Positions 41,728 through 52,390 are shown, counted from the first letter of the stretch. The stretch is DNA of 64,000 bases from Planktotalea sp. (GCF_018607995.1 NZ_JABBAL010000030.1:62001-126000); one strand, 5' to 3'. The notes: generated by a model not told the origin, from the letters alone. A program made the numbers and translations.

Positions 41728-42153
41728 GATTGCGTGAGAGCACTCATTGTTTTTTTGACTTTGTTTGTCGCAATGTCGAACTTTCCCAAGTTATCGAGAC
41801 CGAGAAGAGAGGCGTAGTCACCACCGTGAGATATGCGAGAGTGGCCATTTAATTAAGTTTTTAAACGACTAGGGCAAGAAAATCGGGAAAGGGGGCACAG
41901 CTTTTATTTCTAATAATGGATGACCTCAGCAATCAGTGCCAAAGATAAATGTTAAAAGATAAGTCAGTCTAAACACCGTTCCTCCAAGTAAAAGGACAAT
42001 ACGACTCATCAAAGATCAACAAAAATTTCCTCTTAGTATTGCCAACAATATTGATGAAGGAACGCTAATATTTACGATGGGTGCATTGGTGATCAACCTG
42101 ATTAAACTCACTCTTAGAACGCAATGTTGTTAATTAATTTCAATAACTTGACT
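41728..42153. other. AT-rich gene-free stretch
   Basis: About 425 bases between the tsf terminator and the luxR relic. It is clearly AT-richer than the neighbours and contains only short open frames without family resemblance (one of about 42 codons, 41999-42130, plus strand). No tRNA, repeat or hairpin of note was found. It probably held the DNA-binding half of the luxR gene and other decayed material. Confidence 0.5.
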
Positions 42154-42480
42154 CTAACGTTCGCTAAGACTAACGCATGCGAGCTCATCCCAGAGATGGC
42201 CCCAACTGCACGCACCCACATTGTTCAAAGCGCACCGCATCATCTGCGCATAGCGATACAATCCGTTACCGATAAACAGCTTCATGTATTTAGGATCATG
42301 GTTCGTCAAAAGGACAAAGTCATCAGGATCCCCTAATAAGGTTTTCGACATGATATGCGGAAATTAGTAGCTGATACGATCAAAGCCATATTCTGTCATC
42401 TTCGCGCAGTGCTTGGTCCAAAGATCTTCTGCCGATTGCGCGGCCGTAAGGCCTTCGAGAAATGCGCGCAGTTCGCTCAA
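42154..42480 (-). pseudogene. LuxR-type autoinducer-binding domain relic
   Basis: Immediately after the aroQ stop the same frame reads a LuxR-family N-terminus: LSELRAFLEGLTAAQSAEDL, then YGFDRISY, a TAA (42364-42366) where Gly is normal, then LLGDPDDFVLLTNHDPKYM and LYRYAQMMRCALNNVGACSW up to a stop at 42154. This is the acyl-homoserine-lactone-binding domain pattern of roseobacter LuxR proteins. The start codon is TTG (expected ATG), there is a nonsense codon, and the C-terminal helix-turn-helix is absent. No luxI is nearby. The fragment was a sensor of self-made or foreign signals and is no longer functional. Confidence 0.8.
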
Positions 42481-42912
42481 TTAGGTTTTAGCCAAATGCG
42501 CGCGCAAAGCGTCGAGCGCCAACAGATAACTCTGCGCGCCAAATCCCGCGATTTGACCAATCGCAACTGGTGCAATGTGGGAGTGATGTCGAAACGGTTC
42601 GCGCGCATGAATATTGCTCAGATGAACCTCGACGCACGGCAGCTCGACGGAGGCGAGGGCATCATGCAGCGCCACCGATGTGTGCGTATACGCACCAGCA
42701 TTTAGGATGATACCGTCTTGCGTGGATTTAGCAGCGTGGATCGCGTCGATCATTACACCTTCATGATTGGATTGTGCGAAGGCAATCGCAGCCTCCGGCG
42801 CATGCGCGTGGCACATCTGTTCAATGTCCTTGAGCGTGGTCGCGCCATAAACCTCGGGTTGTCTTGTGCCCAACAAATTCAGGTTAGGCCCATTCAGGAT
42901 CAATACGCGCAT
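42481..42912 (-). CDS. aroQ: Type II 3-dehydroquinate dehydratase
   Basis: Third step of the shikimate pathway. 143 residues with [17 protein letters not shown] (catalytic Arg/Tyr loop), [16 protein letters not shown] and [15 protein letters not shown] (catalytic His). ATG 42912 gives the standard start [10 protein letters not shown]; the in-frame ATG at 42960 would add 16 residues without precedent. Confidence 0.95.
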   Translation of the reverse strand: MRVLILNGPNLNLLGTRQPEVYGATTLKDIEQMCHAHAPEAAIAFAQSNHEGVMIDAIHAAKSTQDGIILNAGAYTHTSVALHDALASVELPCVEVHLSNIHAREPFRHHSHIAPVAIGQIAGFGAQSYLLALDALRAHLAKT

Positions 42913-43151
42913 TTTACTCGGTCTCATTTGTTCAACGATGAGTGTGCCGCAGTCAGGCATCCAGTGTCTAGAGGGGAAAACCTAGTTTTTCTAAGCTTTC
43001 CCTAGATAAAAAGTTTACATAATATTGATTATACGCATTATACAGTCAGTATCCAATGTCCATCTAAGCCCGCCTACTAAACTGTTCGCGCATTGTGAAT
43101 TAGAAGGCTGCGACATTAAATATGCGTCGCAACCTGCTCACTTCATTAAGC

Positions 43152-44384
43152 TTAAAAGAACGCCTGTAAGCCAGTTTGTGCGCGACCAAGGATCAACGCG
43201 TGCACATCATGTGTGCCCTCGTAGGTATTTACCGTCTCGAGGTTCACCATATGACGGATAACGCCGAATTCTGCCGAGATGCCATTGCCGCCGTGCATGT
43301 CCCGAGACATGCGTGCAATATCAAGAGCTTTTCCACAGTTGTTACGCTTCACAATCGAGATCATTTCTGGCGCAGCGTTAGCGGCGTCCATCAAGCGACC
43401 TACCTGCAGGCTGGCCTGTAGACCCAAGGCGATCTCTGTCTGCATATCGGCGAGCTTTTTCTGGAACAGCTGTGTTTGCGCCAAAGGCTTTCCGAATTGC
43501 TTGCGATCAAGCCCATATTGACGCGCTCCGTGCCAGCAGAATTCCGCAGCCCCCATCACGCCCCAGCTGATCCCATAACGCGCACGATTCAAACAGCCAA
43601 ACGGACCTTTCAGACCCTGCACATTCGGCAACAACGCATCTTCGCCGACTTCGACATTGTCCATGACAATTTCACCAGTGATAGACGCGCGCAGGCTCAG
43701 CTTGTTGCCAATCTTTGGCGCGCTCAGACCTGACATGCCTTTTTCAAGCACGAAACCGCGGATCTTGCCACCATGCTCTTCCGATTTCGCCCAGACCACG
43801 AACACATCCGCGATTGGACTGTTGGAAATCCACATTTTAGAGCCTGTGATCTTATACCCCGTCGTAGTTTTCACAGCGCGTGTTTTCATACCACTGGGAT
43901 CAGAGCCTGCGTCAGGTTCGGTCAATCCAAAGCAGCCGATCCATTCGCCACTTGCCAATTTTGGTAAGTATTTCTTGCGCTGCGCTTCAGAGCCATAGGC
44001 GTAAATCGGATACATCACCAAGGACGATTGCACTGACATCATAGAGCGGTATCCGCTATCCACACGCTCCACTTCGCGCGCAGCAAGACCGTAGCTGACG
44101 TAGCCAGCACCAAGACCGCCGTATTCTTCTGGGATCGTCGTGCCAAGCAGACCCATCTCACCCATTTCGCGGAAAATTTCAGGATCAGTCTTTTCTTCGA
44201 CATAAGCCTCTAGTACCCGCGGCAATAGTTTTTCCTGCGCATAGGCGCGTGCGCTATCTGCAATCATGCGTTCGTCTTCGCTAAGTTGCTCCGACAGACG
44301 GAACGGATCATCCCACTGAAAATTGCTCAAGTCTGGTTGATCTTTCGCGCGCAAAGCTGGTGCATTCGCTGACATTTCGTTCAT
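43152..44384 (-). CDS. gcdH: Glutaryl-CoA dehydrogenase
   Basis: FAD enzyme of the acyl-CoA dehydrogenase family that oxidises and decarboxylates glutaryl-CoA to crotonyl-CoA in lysine/tryptophan breakdown. 410 residues with [52 protein letters not shown], and the catalytic Glu in [20 protein letters not shown]. The Arg-containing YGISWG region is characteristic of GCDH within the family. Divergent from the LysR gene at 44494 with 109 bases between, the usual layout for a regulator and its target. Confidence 0.9.
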   Translation of the reverse strand: MNEMSANAPALRAKDQPDLSNFQWDDPFRLSEQLSEDERMIADSARAYAQEKLLPRVLEAYVEEKTDPEIFREMGEMGLLGTTIPEEYGGLGAGYVSYGLAAREVERVDSGYRSMMSVQSSLVMYPIYAYGSEAQRKKYLPKLASGEWIGCFGLTEPDAGSDPSGMKTRAVKTTTGYKITGSKMWISNSPIADVFVVWAKSEEHGGKIRGFVLEKGMSGLSAPKIGNKLSLRASITGEIVMDNVEVGEDALLPNVQGLKGPFGCLNRARYGISWGVMGAAEFCWHGARQYGLDRKQFGKPLAQTQLFQKKLADMQTEIALGLQASLQVGRLMDAANAAPEMISIVKRNNCGKALDIARMSRDMHGGNGISAEFGVIRHMVNLETVNTYEGTHDVHALILGRAQTGLQAFF

Positions 44385-44493
44385 CTATCCACTCCGGTTT
44401 CTGGGCCGACTGGCCATATTCAAGCTCTTGTATAGACGCAATTCTTGAAAGACGCTAACAAGAGTATTGCACAACTTCATGAGTTTTTAGAAT

Positions 44494-45411
44494 ATGCCTG
44501 CAACATTCTTGCCCCGACGATATCTGCCTTCGCTATCGTCCTTGCGTGCGCTGGAGGCGCTCGATCGCCTCGGCACGGCCACCGCAGCGGCAGAGGAGTT
44601 ATCGCTGACGCAAAGTGCTGTATCGCGGCAATTGCAGATTCTGGAAGAGCAGCTTGGCGCACCATTAATCACGCGCGAAAAGCGTCGTATGTATATGACA
44701 GACGCAGGTGCCCGCTATGCCAGTGAGGTTCGCACGGCCCTCGCGCAGATTACGCGAGCTGCGATGCAGCTTCATGTGCAACCGGGTGCTGGTGGTCTCA
44801 GTCTGGCTATTCTGCCTAGCTTTGGCATGCGTTGGTTAGTGCCGCGCTTAGCGCAGTTTGCGGGGCTTCATCCAGAAGTGACCGTGAATCTGTCTACGCG
44901 CATGAAAGCGGTGCAATTTCAAGCTGAGCCTTTTGATGCAGCCATTCACTATGGGAATGGTCATTGGGATGAGTGTCAAAGCATCTTGTTGCGCGAAGAA
45001 ACCCTCATCCCTGTTTGTGCACCCGATTTTTTGGACCGCCTGCCGCTAGATAGCGCAGAGGCGCTCTGCACCCTGCCCTTGCTGCATATCGAGACGCGAC
45101 CAGAGGCATGGCGCAGATGGCTTGCCTCCCACAATGCGCCACCGCCCAGTCTTGCGGGCGCGCAGTTCGATCAATTTTCAACCATCACTCAAGCCGCGAT
45201 CCATGGGCTTGGCATTGCGCTACTACCCGATTTTATTGCGGAACAAGAACTGCGTGCGGGCCGCCTTATCACTGCTTTTGGTGGGCCCACACGTTCGATT
45301 GGGGCGTATTATTTGGTTTGGCCGAACCGCAATGCGCAAAACCCGACCTTGGCGGTGTTTCGTGACTGGATCTCAACGCAGGCCGAAGGCGAGGACTGGT
45401 TGCCGCGCTAG
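44494..45411 (+). CDS. LysR-family regulator, probably of glutaryl-CoA dehydrogenase
   Basis: 305-residue LysR-type activator. The N-terminal winged helix is LSSLRALEALDRLGTATAAAEELSLTQSAVSRQLQILE, and the C-terminal effector domain starts at about 95 (LSLAILPSFGMRWLVPRL). The GcvA/AmpR-like subgroup is suggested by YPxFA-type patterns such as FDAAIHYGNGHW. It is divergent from gcdH, so it likely binds the shared 44385-44493 region; no clear T-N11-A box was assigned. Confidence 0.88.
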   Translation: MPATFLPRRYLPSLSSLRALEALDRLGTATAAAEELSLTQSAVSRQLQILEEQLGAPLITREKRRMYMTDAGARYASEVRTALAQITRAAMQLHVQPGAGGLSLAILPSFGMRWLVPRLAQFAGLHPEVTVNLSTRMKAVQFQAEPFDAAIHYGNGHWDECQSILLREETLIPVCAPDFLDRLPLDSAEALCTLPLLHIETRPEAWRRWLASHNAPPPSLAGAQFDQFSTITQAAIHGLGIALLPDFIAEQELRAGRLITAFGGPTRSIGAYYLVWPNRNAQNPTLAVFRDWISTQAEGEDWLPR

Positions 45412-45414
45412 GCT

Positions 45415-46104
45415 TTAGCCGAACGCATACCCTGCCCCACGAATCGTGCGAATAGGATCAGCTCCGCCTTCGGCTGTCAGGGATTTGCGCAAGCGTCCCA
45501 CATGCACATCGACGGTGCGTGTGTCCACAAATGCATCGCGGCCCCAAACATGGTCCAGCAATTGCTCTCGCGGCCAAACGCGGCCGGGTTTTTCCATGAA
45601 TTGGCTAAGCAATCGGTATTCGGTTGGACCGAGTTTTAGCTCAACACCTGCACGGGTCACTTTGTGAGTTTCACCGTTCAAAATGATATCCTCAAACACC
45701 AATTGCGCACCAAGGGCGGCAGGTCTCGTGCGCCGTAATTGCGCCTTCACGCGCGCCATCAGTTCTTTCACAGAATAGGGTTTTGCAACGTAATCATCCG
45801 CCCCTGTTTCCAAGCCACGCACCTTATCCACGTCCTCAGAGCGCGCGGAGAGTATAATGATCGGGATGGCTTTCGTGGTCGTGTCTGATTTAACCTGCCG
45901 ACAAACCTCGATCCCCGACATCTCAGGCAGCATCCAATCCAGAATGATCAGGTCGGGCACGTTTTCACGCGCGAGCAACAGGCCTTCATCGCCACTTTCA
46001 GCTTGGAGAACGCGGTAACCCTCCGCTTCCAAATTATAGGACAGGACTTCGTGCTGCGCGGCTTCGTCTTCAACCACTAGAATACAAGGTTGAACCGCGT
46101 TCAT
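45415..46104 (-). CDS. phoB: Phosphate regulon response regulator PhoB
   Basis: 229-residue OmpR/PhoB-type transcription factor. Receiver domain with VVEDEAAQ, phospho-acceptor in LIILDWMLPEMSG and Lys in VAKPYSVKELMAR; winged-helix domain with KLGPTEYRLLSQFMEKPGRVW and RTVDVHVGRLRKSL. Start ATG 46104 sits four bases before phoU, so the two are coupled. The last gene of the Pho operon, partner of PhoR at 51365. Confidence 0.95.
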   Translation of the reverse strand: MNAVQPCILVVEDEAAQHEVLSYNLEAEGYRVLQAESGDEGLLLARENVPDLIILDWMLPEMSGIEVCRQVKSDTTTKAIPIIILSARSEDVDKVRGLETGADDYVAKPYSVKELMARVKAQLRRTRPAALGAQLVFEDIILNGETHKVTRAGVELKLGPTEYRLLSQFMEKPGRVWPREQLLDHVWGRDAFVDTRTVDVHVGRLRKSLTAEGGADPIRTIRGAGYAFG

Positions 46105-46108
46105 GCGA

Positions 46109-46825
46109 TCAGACCTTGGAAATAGAGCTGTCGGTTGAAGACAAGTCACCCTTTTGGCGTGCTTCTTCCGGCGCGCCGCCTGTCACGAGATAGACCACTT
46201 GTTCTGCGATATTTGTCACCAAATCCCCCATGCGTTCCGTATTTTTGGCAATGAAGTGCAGGTGCATACAAGGGGTAATGTTGCGCGGGTCTTCCATCAT
46301 AAAGGTAAGGAATGTGCGAAACTGCGCATTGTACATCTGATCGACGTCTTCATCCTGCGAGATGACGGCCATGGCGAGATCCGCGTTGCGCTGCACATAG
46401 GCGTCAAGCACGTTTTTCAGCATCCCTTGCACCTCACGCGCCATGCGGCGCAGTGATGTATGCGCGCCCGTCACCTCTGGTAGATCGTCCAGAACCGAGG
46501 TGCGTTTGGCCATATTTTTCGCGTAATCGCCGATACGTTCAAGGGCAGCGCTGATCTTGATCACCGACAGGATCAGACGCAGGTCAATCGCCGTGGGCGC
46601 ACGCAGCGCAATGACGCGCGCAGCCTTTTCATTGATTTCCAGCTCCAGCGCATCGATTGCCTTGTCGCCGTTGCGCACCTGTTCGGCCAATTCAATATCG
46701 CGTGTTTCAAGCGATCTGGCGGCGTCAATGATGGCGGCTTCGACCATACCTCCCATTGTCATGATCTGCGCTTGGATCGCTTCGAGATCGCGATCAAACG
46801 CGGAAGAAATATGAAGGTTGCTCAT
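46109..46825 (-). CDS. phoU: Phosphate transport regulator PhoU
   Basis: 238-residue all-helical protein with two three-helix PhoU repeats. The segments EKAARVIALRAPTAIDLRLILSVIKIS and LHFIAKNTERMGDLVTNIAEQV are the metal-binding motifs. It lets the Pst transporter restrain PhoR when phosphate is plentiful. ATG 46825 gives the family N-terminus (MSNLHISSAFDRDLEAIQ); longer in-frame starts lie inside pstB. Confidence 0.95.
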   Translation of the reverse strand: MSNLHISSAFDRDLEAIQAQIMTMGGMVEAAIIDAARSLETRDIELAEQVRNGDKAIDALELEINEKAARVIALRAPTAIDLRLILSVIKISAALERIGDYAKNMAKRTSVLDDLPEVTGAHTSLRRMAREVQGMLKNVLDAYVQRNADLAMAVISQDEDVDQMYNAQFRTFLTFMMEDPRNITPCMHLHFIAKNTERMGDLVTNIAEQVVYLVTGGAPEEARQKGDLSSTDSSISKV

Positions 46826-46829
46826 CGCT

Positions 46830-47606
46830 TTATCCAATCCGTCCAGTGATATAGCTTTCCGTACGCGGATCGCTGGGTTTGGTGAAGATCTGGTTGGTAT
46901 CGCCGTATTCGACCAAGTTTCCAAGGTGAAAGAACGCCGTTTTTTGACTGACACGTGCGGCTTGCTGCATGGAATGGGTGACAATCACCACCGCAAAGTT
47001 CTGGCGCAGCTCGTCGATCAGCTCTTCGACTTGTGCAGTGGCAATAGGATCGAGCGCCGAACAAGGCTCATCCATCAACAGCACTTCGGGCGCAGTGGCC
47101 ACAGCACGCGCGATGCACAATCGCTGTTGTTGCCCACCAGAAAGCCCCGTGCCCGGTGCGTCAAGGCGGTCCTTTACCTCATCCCAGATCGCAGCTTTAC
47201 GGAGCGACATTTCCACGATTTCGTCCAAATCAGATTTTGCACGCGCTAGACCGTGGATACGCGGGCCGTATGCGACGTTGTCATAGATTGATTTCGGGAA
47301 TGGATTGGGCTTTTGAAAGACCATGCCAACCTTGGCGCGCAATTGCACAGGATCAACGCGACGATCATAAATGTCTTCGCCGTCAATCAAAATATCGCCC
47401 TCGACACGGCAGATATCAATCGTGTCATTCATCCGGTTCAAGCAGCGCAGAAATGTGGATTTACCGCAGCCAGACGGCCCAATGAAGGCTGTGACTGTTT
47501 TGTCCTCAATCTCGACATTCACGTCTTTGATCGCGTGATTGTCGGCGTAATAGACCTGCACGTCTTTGGCGGAAATCTTGATTGTATCCATTAATCTATC
47601 TTTCAT
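46830..47606 (-). CDS. pstB: Phosphate ABC transporter ATP-binding protein PstB
   Basis: ATPase of the high-affinity phosphate importer, about 258 residues. Walker [10 protein letters not shown], signature [14 protein letters not shown], Walker [15 protein letters not shown], and the PstB-specific [22 protein letters not shown]. The start is ATG 47606 (after TAGGGACC) or ATG 47591. Lies between pstA and phoU in the operon. Confidence 0.95.
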   Translation of the reverse strand: MKDRLMDTIKISAKDVQVYYADNHAIKDVNVEIEDKTVTAFIGPSGCGKSTFLRCLNRMNDTIDICRVEGDILIDGEDIYDRRVDPVQLRAKVGMVFQKPNPFPKSIYDNVAYGPRIHGLARAKSDLDEIVEMSLRKAAIWDEVKDRLDAPGTGLSGGQQQRLCIARAVATAPEVLLMDEPCSALDPIATAQVEELIDELRQNFAVVIVTHSMQQAARVSQKTAFFHLGNLVEYGDTNQIFTKPSDPRTESYITGRIG

Positions 47607-47616
47607 GTCTCGGTCC

Positions 47617-48942
47617 CTACCAGCGGCGCTCAAAGCGGCGGCGCAGGATGACGGCGATGGTGTTCATTGTGATCAGGAAGACAAGCAGGATGATGATTCC
47701 ACCCCACGCACGTTCATAAAATGCGGGGTCCGCACGTTTCGCCCATTCATAGATTTGCGCAGGCATGGCGGAGTTTGGATCAAGAAATCCGCTAGCCACA
47801 GAATCCGGCGCGTTGGAAGCGATAAAGCCAATCATCCCGATCAACAGCAGCGGCGCTGTTTCGCCCAAGGCCTGCGCGAGGCCGATGATTGTGCCGGTGA
47901 GAATACCTGGTGCGGCAAGCGGCAACACATGATGGAACACCGATTGCATTTTGGACGCGCCAACCCCCAGTGCCGCATCGCGAATGCTGGGGGGCACGGA
48001 TTTCAGAGAAGCGCGCGTTGAGATGATGATCGTCGGCAAGGTCATCAACGTTAGTACCAAACCACCGACAAGCGGTGCCGATTGCGGCAAGTGCATCGAA
48101 TTGATGAAAACCGCGAGGCCCAAGATACCAAAGACAATCGACGGCACAGCCGCGAGGTTAGAGATATTCACCTCTATAATGTCTGTGATCCAGTTCTTCG
48201 GCGCGAATTCTTCAAGGTAGATCGAAGCGGCAACACCAATCGGCAAGGCCAACGCGAGCACAACCAACATCATAAAGAAACTGCCCAACATCGACACGCC
48301 CATGCCAGCAGCTTCGGGGCGTTGATCAGACGCATCCGCACCCGTGATAAAACTCAGATTAAAACGTTGCTCGATCACCTCAGCCGCAAGAAGCGCATCC
48401 ACCAGATCAAGCTGTGCCGCATTGATGTTCTTGTCATCCGCAATGCTCTCACGGGTGACGCGGTCCTTCAGATAGCCATCAACGCGCGCATTGGCGAGGA
48501 AGGTGAACTCCACCGTCGCACCAATCATATCCGGATTCGCAAGCACATAGTTGCGCAGCTGTGCGGCGGCACTTTTCGACAATAGCGCGGCTTGCTTTTT
48601 GCTCTTTAGGTCCGTCTCGATCCCATTCTCTGCGAGCGTGTCTTCCATTGCTTGCTTGAGTAGTGGCGCATAGCCAAAAGTCGACACTTTCTTAATCTTT
48701 TCCAGATTGCGCGTGCTATTTTTATCGAGCTTTTCCTCGAGCAACGGGACGTTCAGCGTCACAAACGTTTGTTGAAACGCACCAAGCCCGTTGCCGAAAA
48801 TCGTCAGCAGTAACAAGATAAGCATCGCCAGACCGGCACCAATCGCGGCGATCCCATAAACACGAAAGCGGGTCTCAGCCGCATTGCGTTTCTTGGTGCG
48901 CGCATCGAGGGTCAAAAGAGAATTGTTCAGAGTGTTACTCAT
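47617..48942 (-). CDS. pstA: Phosphate ABC transporter permease PstA
   Basis: 441-residue inner-membrane permease. As in other alphaproteobacteria it has a long periplasmic insertion (residues about 60-200) between the first helix and the permease core with helices after [24 protein letters not shown] and the coupling loop [28 protein letters not shown]. It overlaps pstC by four bases. Confidence 0.94.
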   Translation of the reverse strand: MSNTLNNSLLTLDARTKKRNAAETRFRVYGIAAIGAGLAMLILLLLTIFGNGLGAFQQTFVTLNVPLLEEKLDKNSTRNLEKIKKVSTFGYAPLLKQAMEDTLAENGIETDLKSKKQAALLSKSAAAQLRNYVLANPDMIGATVEFTFLANARVDGYLKDRVTRESIADDKNINAAQLDLVDALLAAEVIEQRFNLSFITGADASDQRPEAAGMGVSMLGSFFMMLVVLALALPIGVAASIYLEEFAPKNWITDIIEVNISNLAAVPSIVFGILGLAVFINSMHLPQSAPLVGGLVLTLMTLPTIIISTRASLKSVPPSIRDAALGVGASKMQSVFHHVLPLAAPGILTGTIIGLAQALGETAPLLLIGMIGFIASNAPDSVASGFLDPNSAMPAQIYEWAKRADPAFYERAWGGIIILLVFLITMNTIAVILRRRFERRW

Positions 48943-50147
48943 TCATATTGCTCCCGGTAGGTGCGCACAATGTAGAGCGCGATGACGTTCAAACCCAAAG
49001 TCAGCACGAACAGCGTGAGGCCAAGTGCGAAGGCAACAAGGGTTTCGGGGCTGGCAAAATCACCGTCGCCGGTCAGCTGGCTGACGATGCGGGTGGTGAT
49101 CGTTGTCATCGCCTCAAGCGGATCAAGCGAAAACTTCGCAAGCGCCCCCGCCCCAAGCACGACGATCATCGTCTCACCAATTGCGCGCGACGCAGCGAGC
49201 AGGATCGCACCGATAATACCGGGCAAGGCAGCTGGGATCACGACTTGGCGGATAGTTTCTGATTTGGTCGCGCCAAGCCCGAGAGAGCCATCGCGCATCG
49301 CTTGCGGCACCGCGTTGATGATATCATCGCTGAGTGACGACACGAAAGGGATCAACATGATGCCCATAACCAGCCCCGCCGTCAGCACAGCCGTAGCGCC
49401 TGTCATCCAGTCCACGCCCAACAAACCTCCGCTGCCAAAGGTTCTGAGCAGCAATGGACCTACTGTGAGCAGCGCGAATAATCCGTAAACGATTGTTGGA
49501 ATGCCCGCGAGGATTTCGAGCAGCGGTTTTGCGACCCCACGTGTTTTAGGGCCTGCGTATTCACTGAGATAGATCGCCGCGAAAAGGCCAATGGGTACGG
49601 ACACCAGCAAGGCGATCAAAGAGATATAGATTGTGCCCCAAAGCAGCGGCAGGATCGACAATTCGCTGTCGCCGCGAAAGTTCGGGGCCCATTTGAGGCC
49701 AAAGAAAAAGTCTTTCCAAGAATACAGCCCGAAGAAATTCCGTGTCTCGAACAACATCGACAGAACGATTCCTATGGTGGTCAAGATCGCGAGCGAGGCA
49801 GCTGCAATGAGCAAGCCAAGAACGACCAGTTCAACCGCGTTGCGAGCGCGAAAATCGGGTGTGATGCGGCTGATTGCGAGGACCATCAAAAGCACCGCGA
49901 GTCCCAGGACAAGGAACATGCGGAACTGTGTGCTGACCTGCTCTAACGGTGGCACCACAAGCCACAGAATCAGCATGAGAAGCGATGGGATTAAGACGGT
50001 GAAGCCAACGAAACTGCCGTAATACTTTGGCAAAGAATGCAGTTTGCGCACATCCCCAGCCACAACGGAAAAGGCCCGACGATACCCTGCAAAGGTGCCG
50101 AGAAGAGCGATTAAAAACACGGCAAGTGTGAGCCAAAACACGGACAT
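48939..50147 (-). CDS. pstC: Phosphate ABC transporter permease PstC
   Basis: 402-residue permease partner of PstA. N-terminal helices and a cytoplasmic region (residues 1-130) precede the core FGLYSWKDFFFGLKWAPNF and the coupling segment AMRDGSLGLGATKSETIRQVVIPAALPG with ASRAIGETMIVVLGAG. ATG 50147, about 60 bases after pstS. Confidence 0.94.
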   Translation of the reverse strand: MSVFWLTLAVFLIALLGTFAGYRRAFSVVAGDVRKLHSLPKYYGSFVGFTVLIPSLLMLILWLVVPPLEQVSTQFRMFLVLGLAVLLMVLAISRITPDFRARNAVELVVLGLLIAAASLAILTTIGIVLSMLFETRNFFGLYSWKDFFFGLKWAPNFRGDSELSILPLLWGTIYISLIALLVSVPIGLFAAIYLSEYAGPKTRGVAKPLLEILAGIPTIVYGLFALLTVGPLLLRTFGSGGLLGVDWMTGATAVLTAGLVMGIMLIPFVSSLSDDIINAVPQAMRDGSLGLGATKSETIRQVVIPAALPGIIGAILLAASRAIGETMIVVLGAGALAKFSLDPLEAMTTITTRIVSQLTGDGDFASPETLVAFALGLTLFVLTLGLNVIALYIVRTYREQYE

Positions 50148-50205
50148 AGTGCCTCCGGTCTAGTGAAATTGGCGCGGGCAAATAGTTCGCCCGCACCAGA
50201 ATGAT

Positions 50206-51243
50206 TTACATCATGTCTGCGATTGTTGTTTCATTCGCAATCGTCTCTTGCGTTATTTCCAGTTCTGGATCCGCCACAAGACCGTATTCTGCCAATGGAC
50301 CGTCTTCGCCGGCAATCTCGTCAAGCACGAAGAACTCTGCGAAGTCTTTCAAGCCTGGGATTACGCCGATATGCGCTTTCTTAATATAAAAGAACAAAGG
50401 ACGCGACACAGGATATTCACCCTTTGAGATACTCTCAACCGTAGGCTCGATATCCGCCATTGTCGCGACTTGCAGCTTGTCAGTGTTGTTTTCATAAAAC
50501 GCCAGACCGAAGACCCCGATGCCATCTTTGGTGCTCTCAATACGAGCAAGGGTCTCTGTGTAGTCGCCGTCGATATCCACTGACACGCCATCTGTGCGCA
50601 AAGAAATACACGCCTTCTCAGCCGCCTTCTTGTCGCCGCCATTCGCCTCTTTAAGAACGTCAAATGCGCCCGTAGCCTCGCAGCCTGCTAGGATCACTTT
50701 GTCCTCGAACACTTCGCGTGTGCCGTGCTTTGTGCCAGGAATAAACGCCTGCAATAGCTGTGCCGGCATGTCTGCATTCACGTCCGCCCAAGTCTTGTTT
50801 GGATTCGCGACCATCTTGCCGTCCACAAGGACTTCATCGCTGAGCGCGAGGAACCAATCGCTTTGCGTGTACGCAAATTTGTTGCCGCCCTTTTCGGATG
50901 CAAAGACGATCCCATCATAACCGATCCGCACTTCGATGATGTCTGTGACATCATTCTTCGCGCATACTTTAAGCTCGCTCTCTTTGATCTGACGTGACGC
51001 GTTGGCGATATCGATCGTGTTTTCACCCAGACCTTCGCAAAACCGCTTCAAACCTGCGGAAGAGCCACCGGATTCAACAACAGGTGTTGGAAAATCAAAA
51101 TTTTCGCCGAAAGCTTCAGCTACGATGGAGGCATACGGTAAAACAGTTGATGAACCTGCGATTTGAACCTGATCACGGGCACTTGCGACGCTCGCCACGG
51201 TGCTGATTATAAGGGCAGAAAGACTGGTCTTTGCGATATACAT
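50206..51243 (-). CDS. pstS: Phosphate ABC transporter substrate-binding protein PstS
   Basis: 345-residue periplasmic phosphate receptor. Signal peptide MYIAKTSLSALIISTVASVASA is followed by RDQVQIAGSSTVLPYA, the phosphate-site start, with SGGSSAGLKRFCEG and FIPGTKHGTREVFE. ATG 51243 has GGAG eight bases upstream; the longer frame begins at TTG 51255. A Pho box lies 68 bases upstream, so it should be strongly induced by phosphate starvation. The family subtype (SphX-like) is common in marine bacteria. Confidence 0.95.
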   Translation of the reverse strand: MYIAKTSLSALIISTVASVASARDQVQIAGSSTVLPYASIVAEAFGENFDFPTPVVESGGSSAGLKRFCEGLGENTIDIANASRQIKESELKVCAKNDVTDIIEVRIGYDGIVFASEKGGNKFAYTQSDWFLALSDEVLVDGKMVANPNKTWADVNADMPAQLLQAFIPGTKHGTREVFEDKVILAGCEATGAFDVLKEANGGDKKAAEKACISLRTDGVSVDIDGDYTETLARIESTKDGIGVFGLAFYENNTDKLQVATMADIEPTVESISKGEYPVSRPLFFYIKKAHIGVIPGLKDFAEFFVLDEIAGEDGPLAEYGLVADPELEITQETIANETTIADMM

Positions 51244-51310
51244 CTGTATCTCCAATTTGCAAAGTTTCAGGTCCGTTTTCGACCTGTCCCGCCTTGGTTT
51301 TGCACCACCA

Positions 51311-51329
51311 ATGTAACAGTTTCATGACC
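51311..51329 (-). promoter_or_regulatory. phoB box: Pho box (PhoB-binding site) upstream of pstS
   Basis: On the minus strand the site reads GGTCATGAAACTGTTACAT: two direct repeats GTCAT and GTTAC with 11-base spacing, close to the alphaproteobacterial CTGTCAT-N4-CTGTCAC. The site lies between phoR and pstS and would act on pstSCAB-phoU-phoB. Confidence 0.82.
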
Positions 51330-51364
51330 CCCAGAGAAATATTCAAATCATCTGTGAAAAGGCT

Positions 51365-52390
51365 TTAATTAATTGGAAGAATAACTTTAAATTCAGAGCC
51401 TTGCGAGACAATGCTACTGATACTCAATCGTCCACGATGTCGCGCAACAATGTGCTTTGCGATTGCCAACCCTAGCCCTGTTCCACCTTTGTCGTGGCTG
51501 CGATGGTCATCGATTCTATAAAATCGTTCCGTTAAACGCGGCAGATGCAGCGGGGCAATGCCCTCCCCTGTATCGCAAACAGAGACGCCAATAGAGCGGG
51601 CACGTAAGCGGCGATCCATTACGATATCCTCTGATTTGACGGTTATCATCCCCCCTGTCGCCCCATACTTTATGGCGTTTTCAATCAAGTTGGCAAAAAC
51701 CTGATGCAGTTGATCCGCATCTCCAAGCACTAAGTGTTCTTTGGCAAGAAATTCGGTCGTGATAGTAATTTTTGAAGAGGTGTAGCCGTCAACAACCTTC
51801 GCGAGTAAATCGCGCAAATCAACACTATCACCCGGCCTTTGTCGTTCTTGCGCATCGATACGGCTGAGCGTTAGCAGGTCCGATACCAAACGATCCATCC
51901 GCGCGCTTTGCCCAGCCATCATGCCGAGAAACCGATCAAGCACTTTTTCGTCTTTCTTTGCAGAGCCTTGCAGCGTTTCAATAAAGCCGCTGATTGCAGT
52001 TAGAGGCGTGCGCAACTCATGACTGACGTTGGCTACAAAATCGCGATGGAGTTGGGTGTTTTTATCTTCTTCGGTACGGTCCTTTAGTGTGATCAAGACC
52101 CCTGTCAGACCCTTATCAATATAGGCACAGCGAAGATCAAAAGCCGTATCGGTGCCGTTCTCGGTATGATGGATGCGCGCGGTTTGAATCTTATGATGCT
52201 CCAAACAGGCATGGGTCGCTCGAATCGCCGCTGGCTGCCTTAATGCAGCACTGTAGATAAGACCCACAACGTTTACATTATAAACAGAAATAGCTAAATT
52301 ATTCGCGGCAATAATTCGCGTATCGTCTGCCACGAAAAGCGCAGGTATTCCAAGCGCATCTATCCAAGCTTTGATCTGGACTTGGTCCAT
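51365..52390 (-). CDS. phoR: Phosphate sensor histidine kinase PhoR
   Basis: 341-residue histidine kinase without membrane helices: an N-terminal PAS-like domain (residues 1-115), DHp helix with the phospho-acceptor His in FVANVSHELRTPLTAISG, and a catalytic ATPase domain with NLIENAIKYG (N box), CDTGEGIAP (G1) and GGTGLGLAIAKH (G2). The lack of transmembrane segments fits control through PhoU/PstB. First gene of the regulon, about 110 bases upstream of pstS. Confidence 0.92.
   Translation of the reverse strand: MDQVQIKAWIDALGIPALFVADDTRIIAANNLAISVYNVNVVGLIYSAALRQPAAIRATHACLEHHKIQTARIHHTENGTDTAFDLRCAYIDKGLTGVLITLKDRTEEDKNTQLHRDFVANVSHELRTPLTAISGFIETLQGSAKKDEKVLDRFLGMMAGQSARMDRLVSDLLTLSRIDAQERQRPGDSVDLRDLLAKVVDGYTSSKITITTEFLAKEHLVLGDADQLHQVFANLIENAIKYGATGGMITVKSEDIVMDRRLRARSIGVSVCDTGEGIAPLHLPRLTERFYRIDDHRSHDKGGTGLGLAIAKHIVARHRGRLSISSIVSQGSEFKVILPIN

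Noticed and set aside
42355..42705. Plus-strand open frame opposite aroQ and the luxR relic
   Set aside because: Antisense shadow; the minus strand encodes recognised proteins.
43095..43140. Hairpin after the glutaryl-CoA dehydrogenase gene
   Set aside because: GCGAC / GTCGC stem without a T-run in either direction; not convincing as a terminator.
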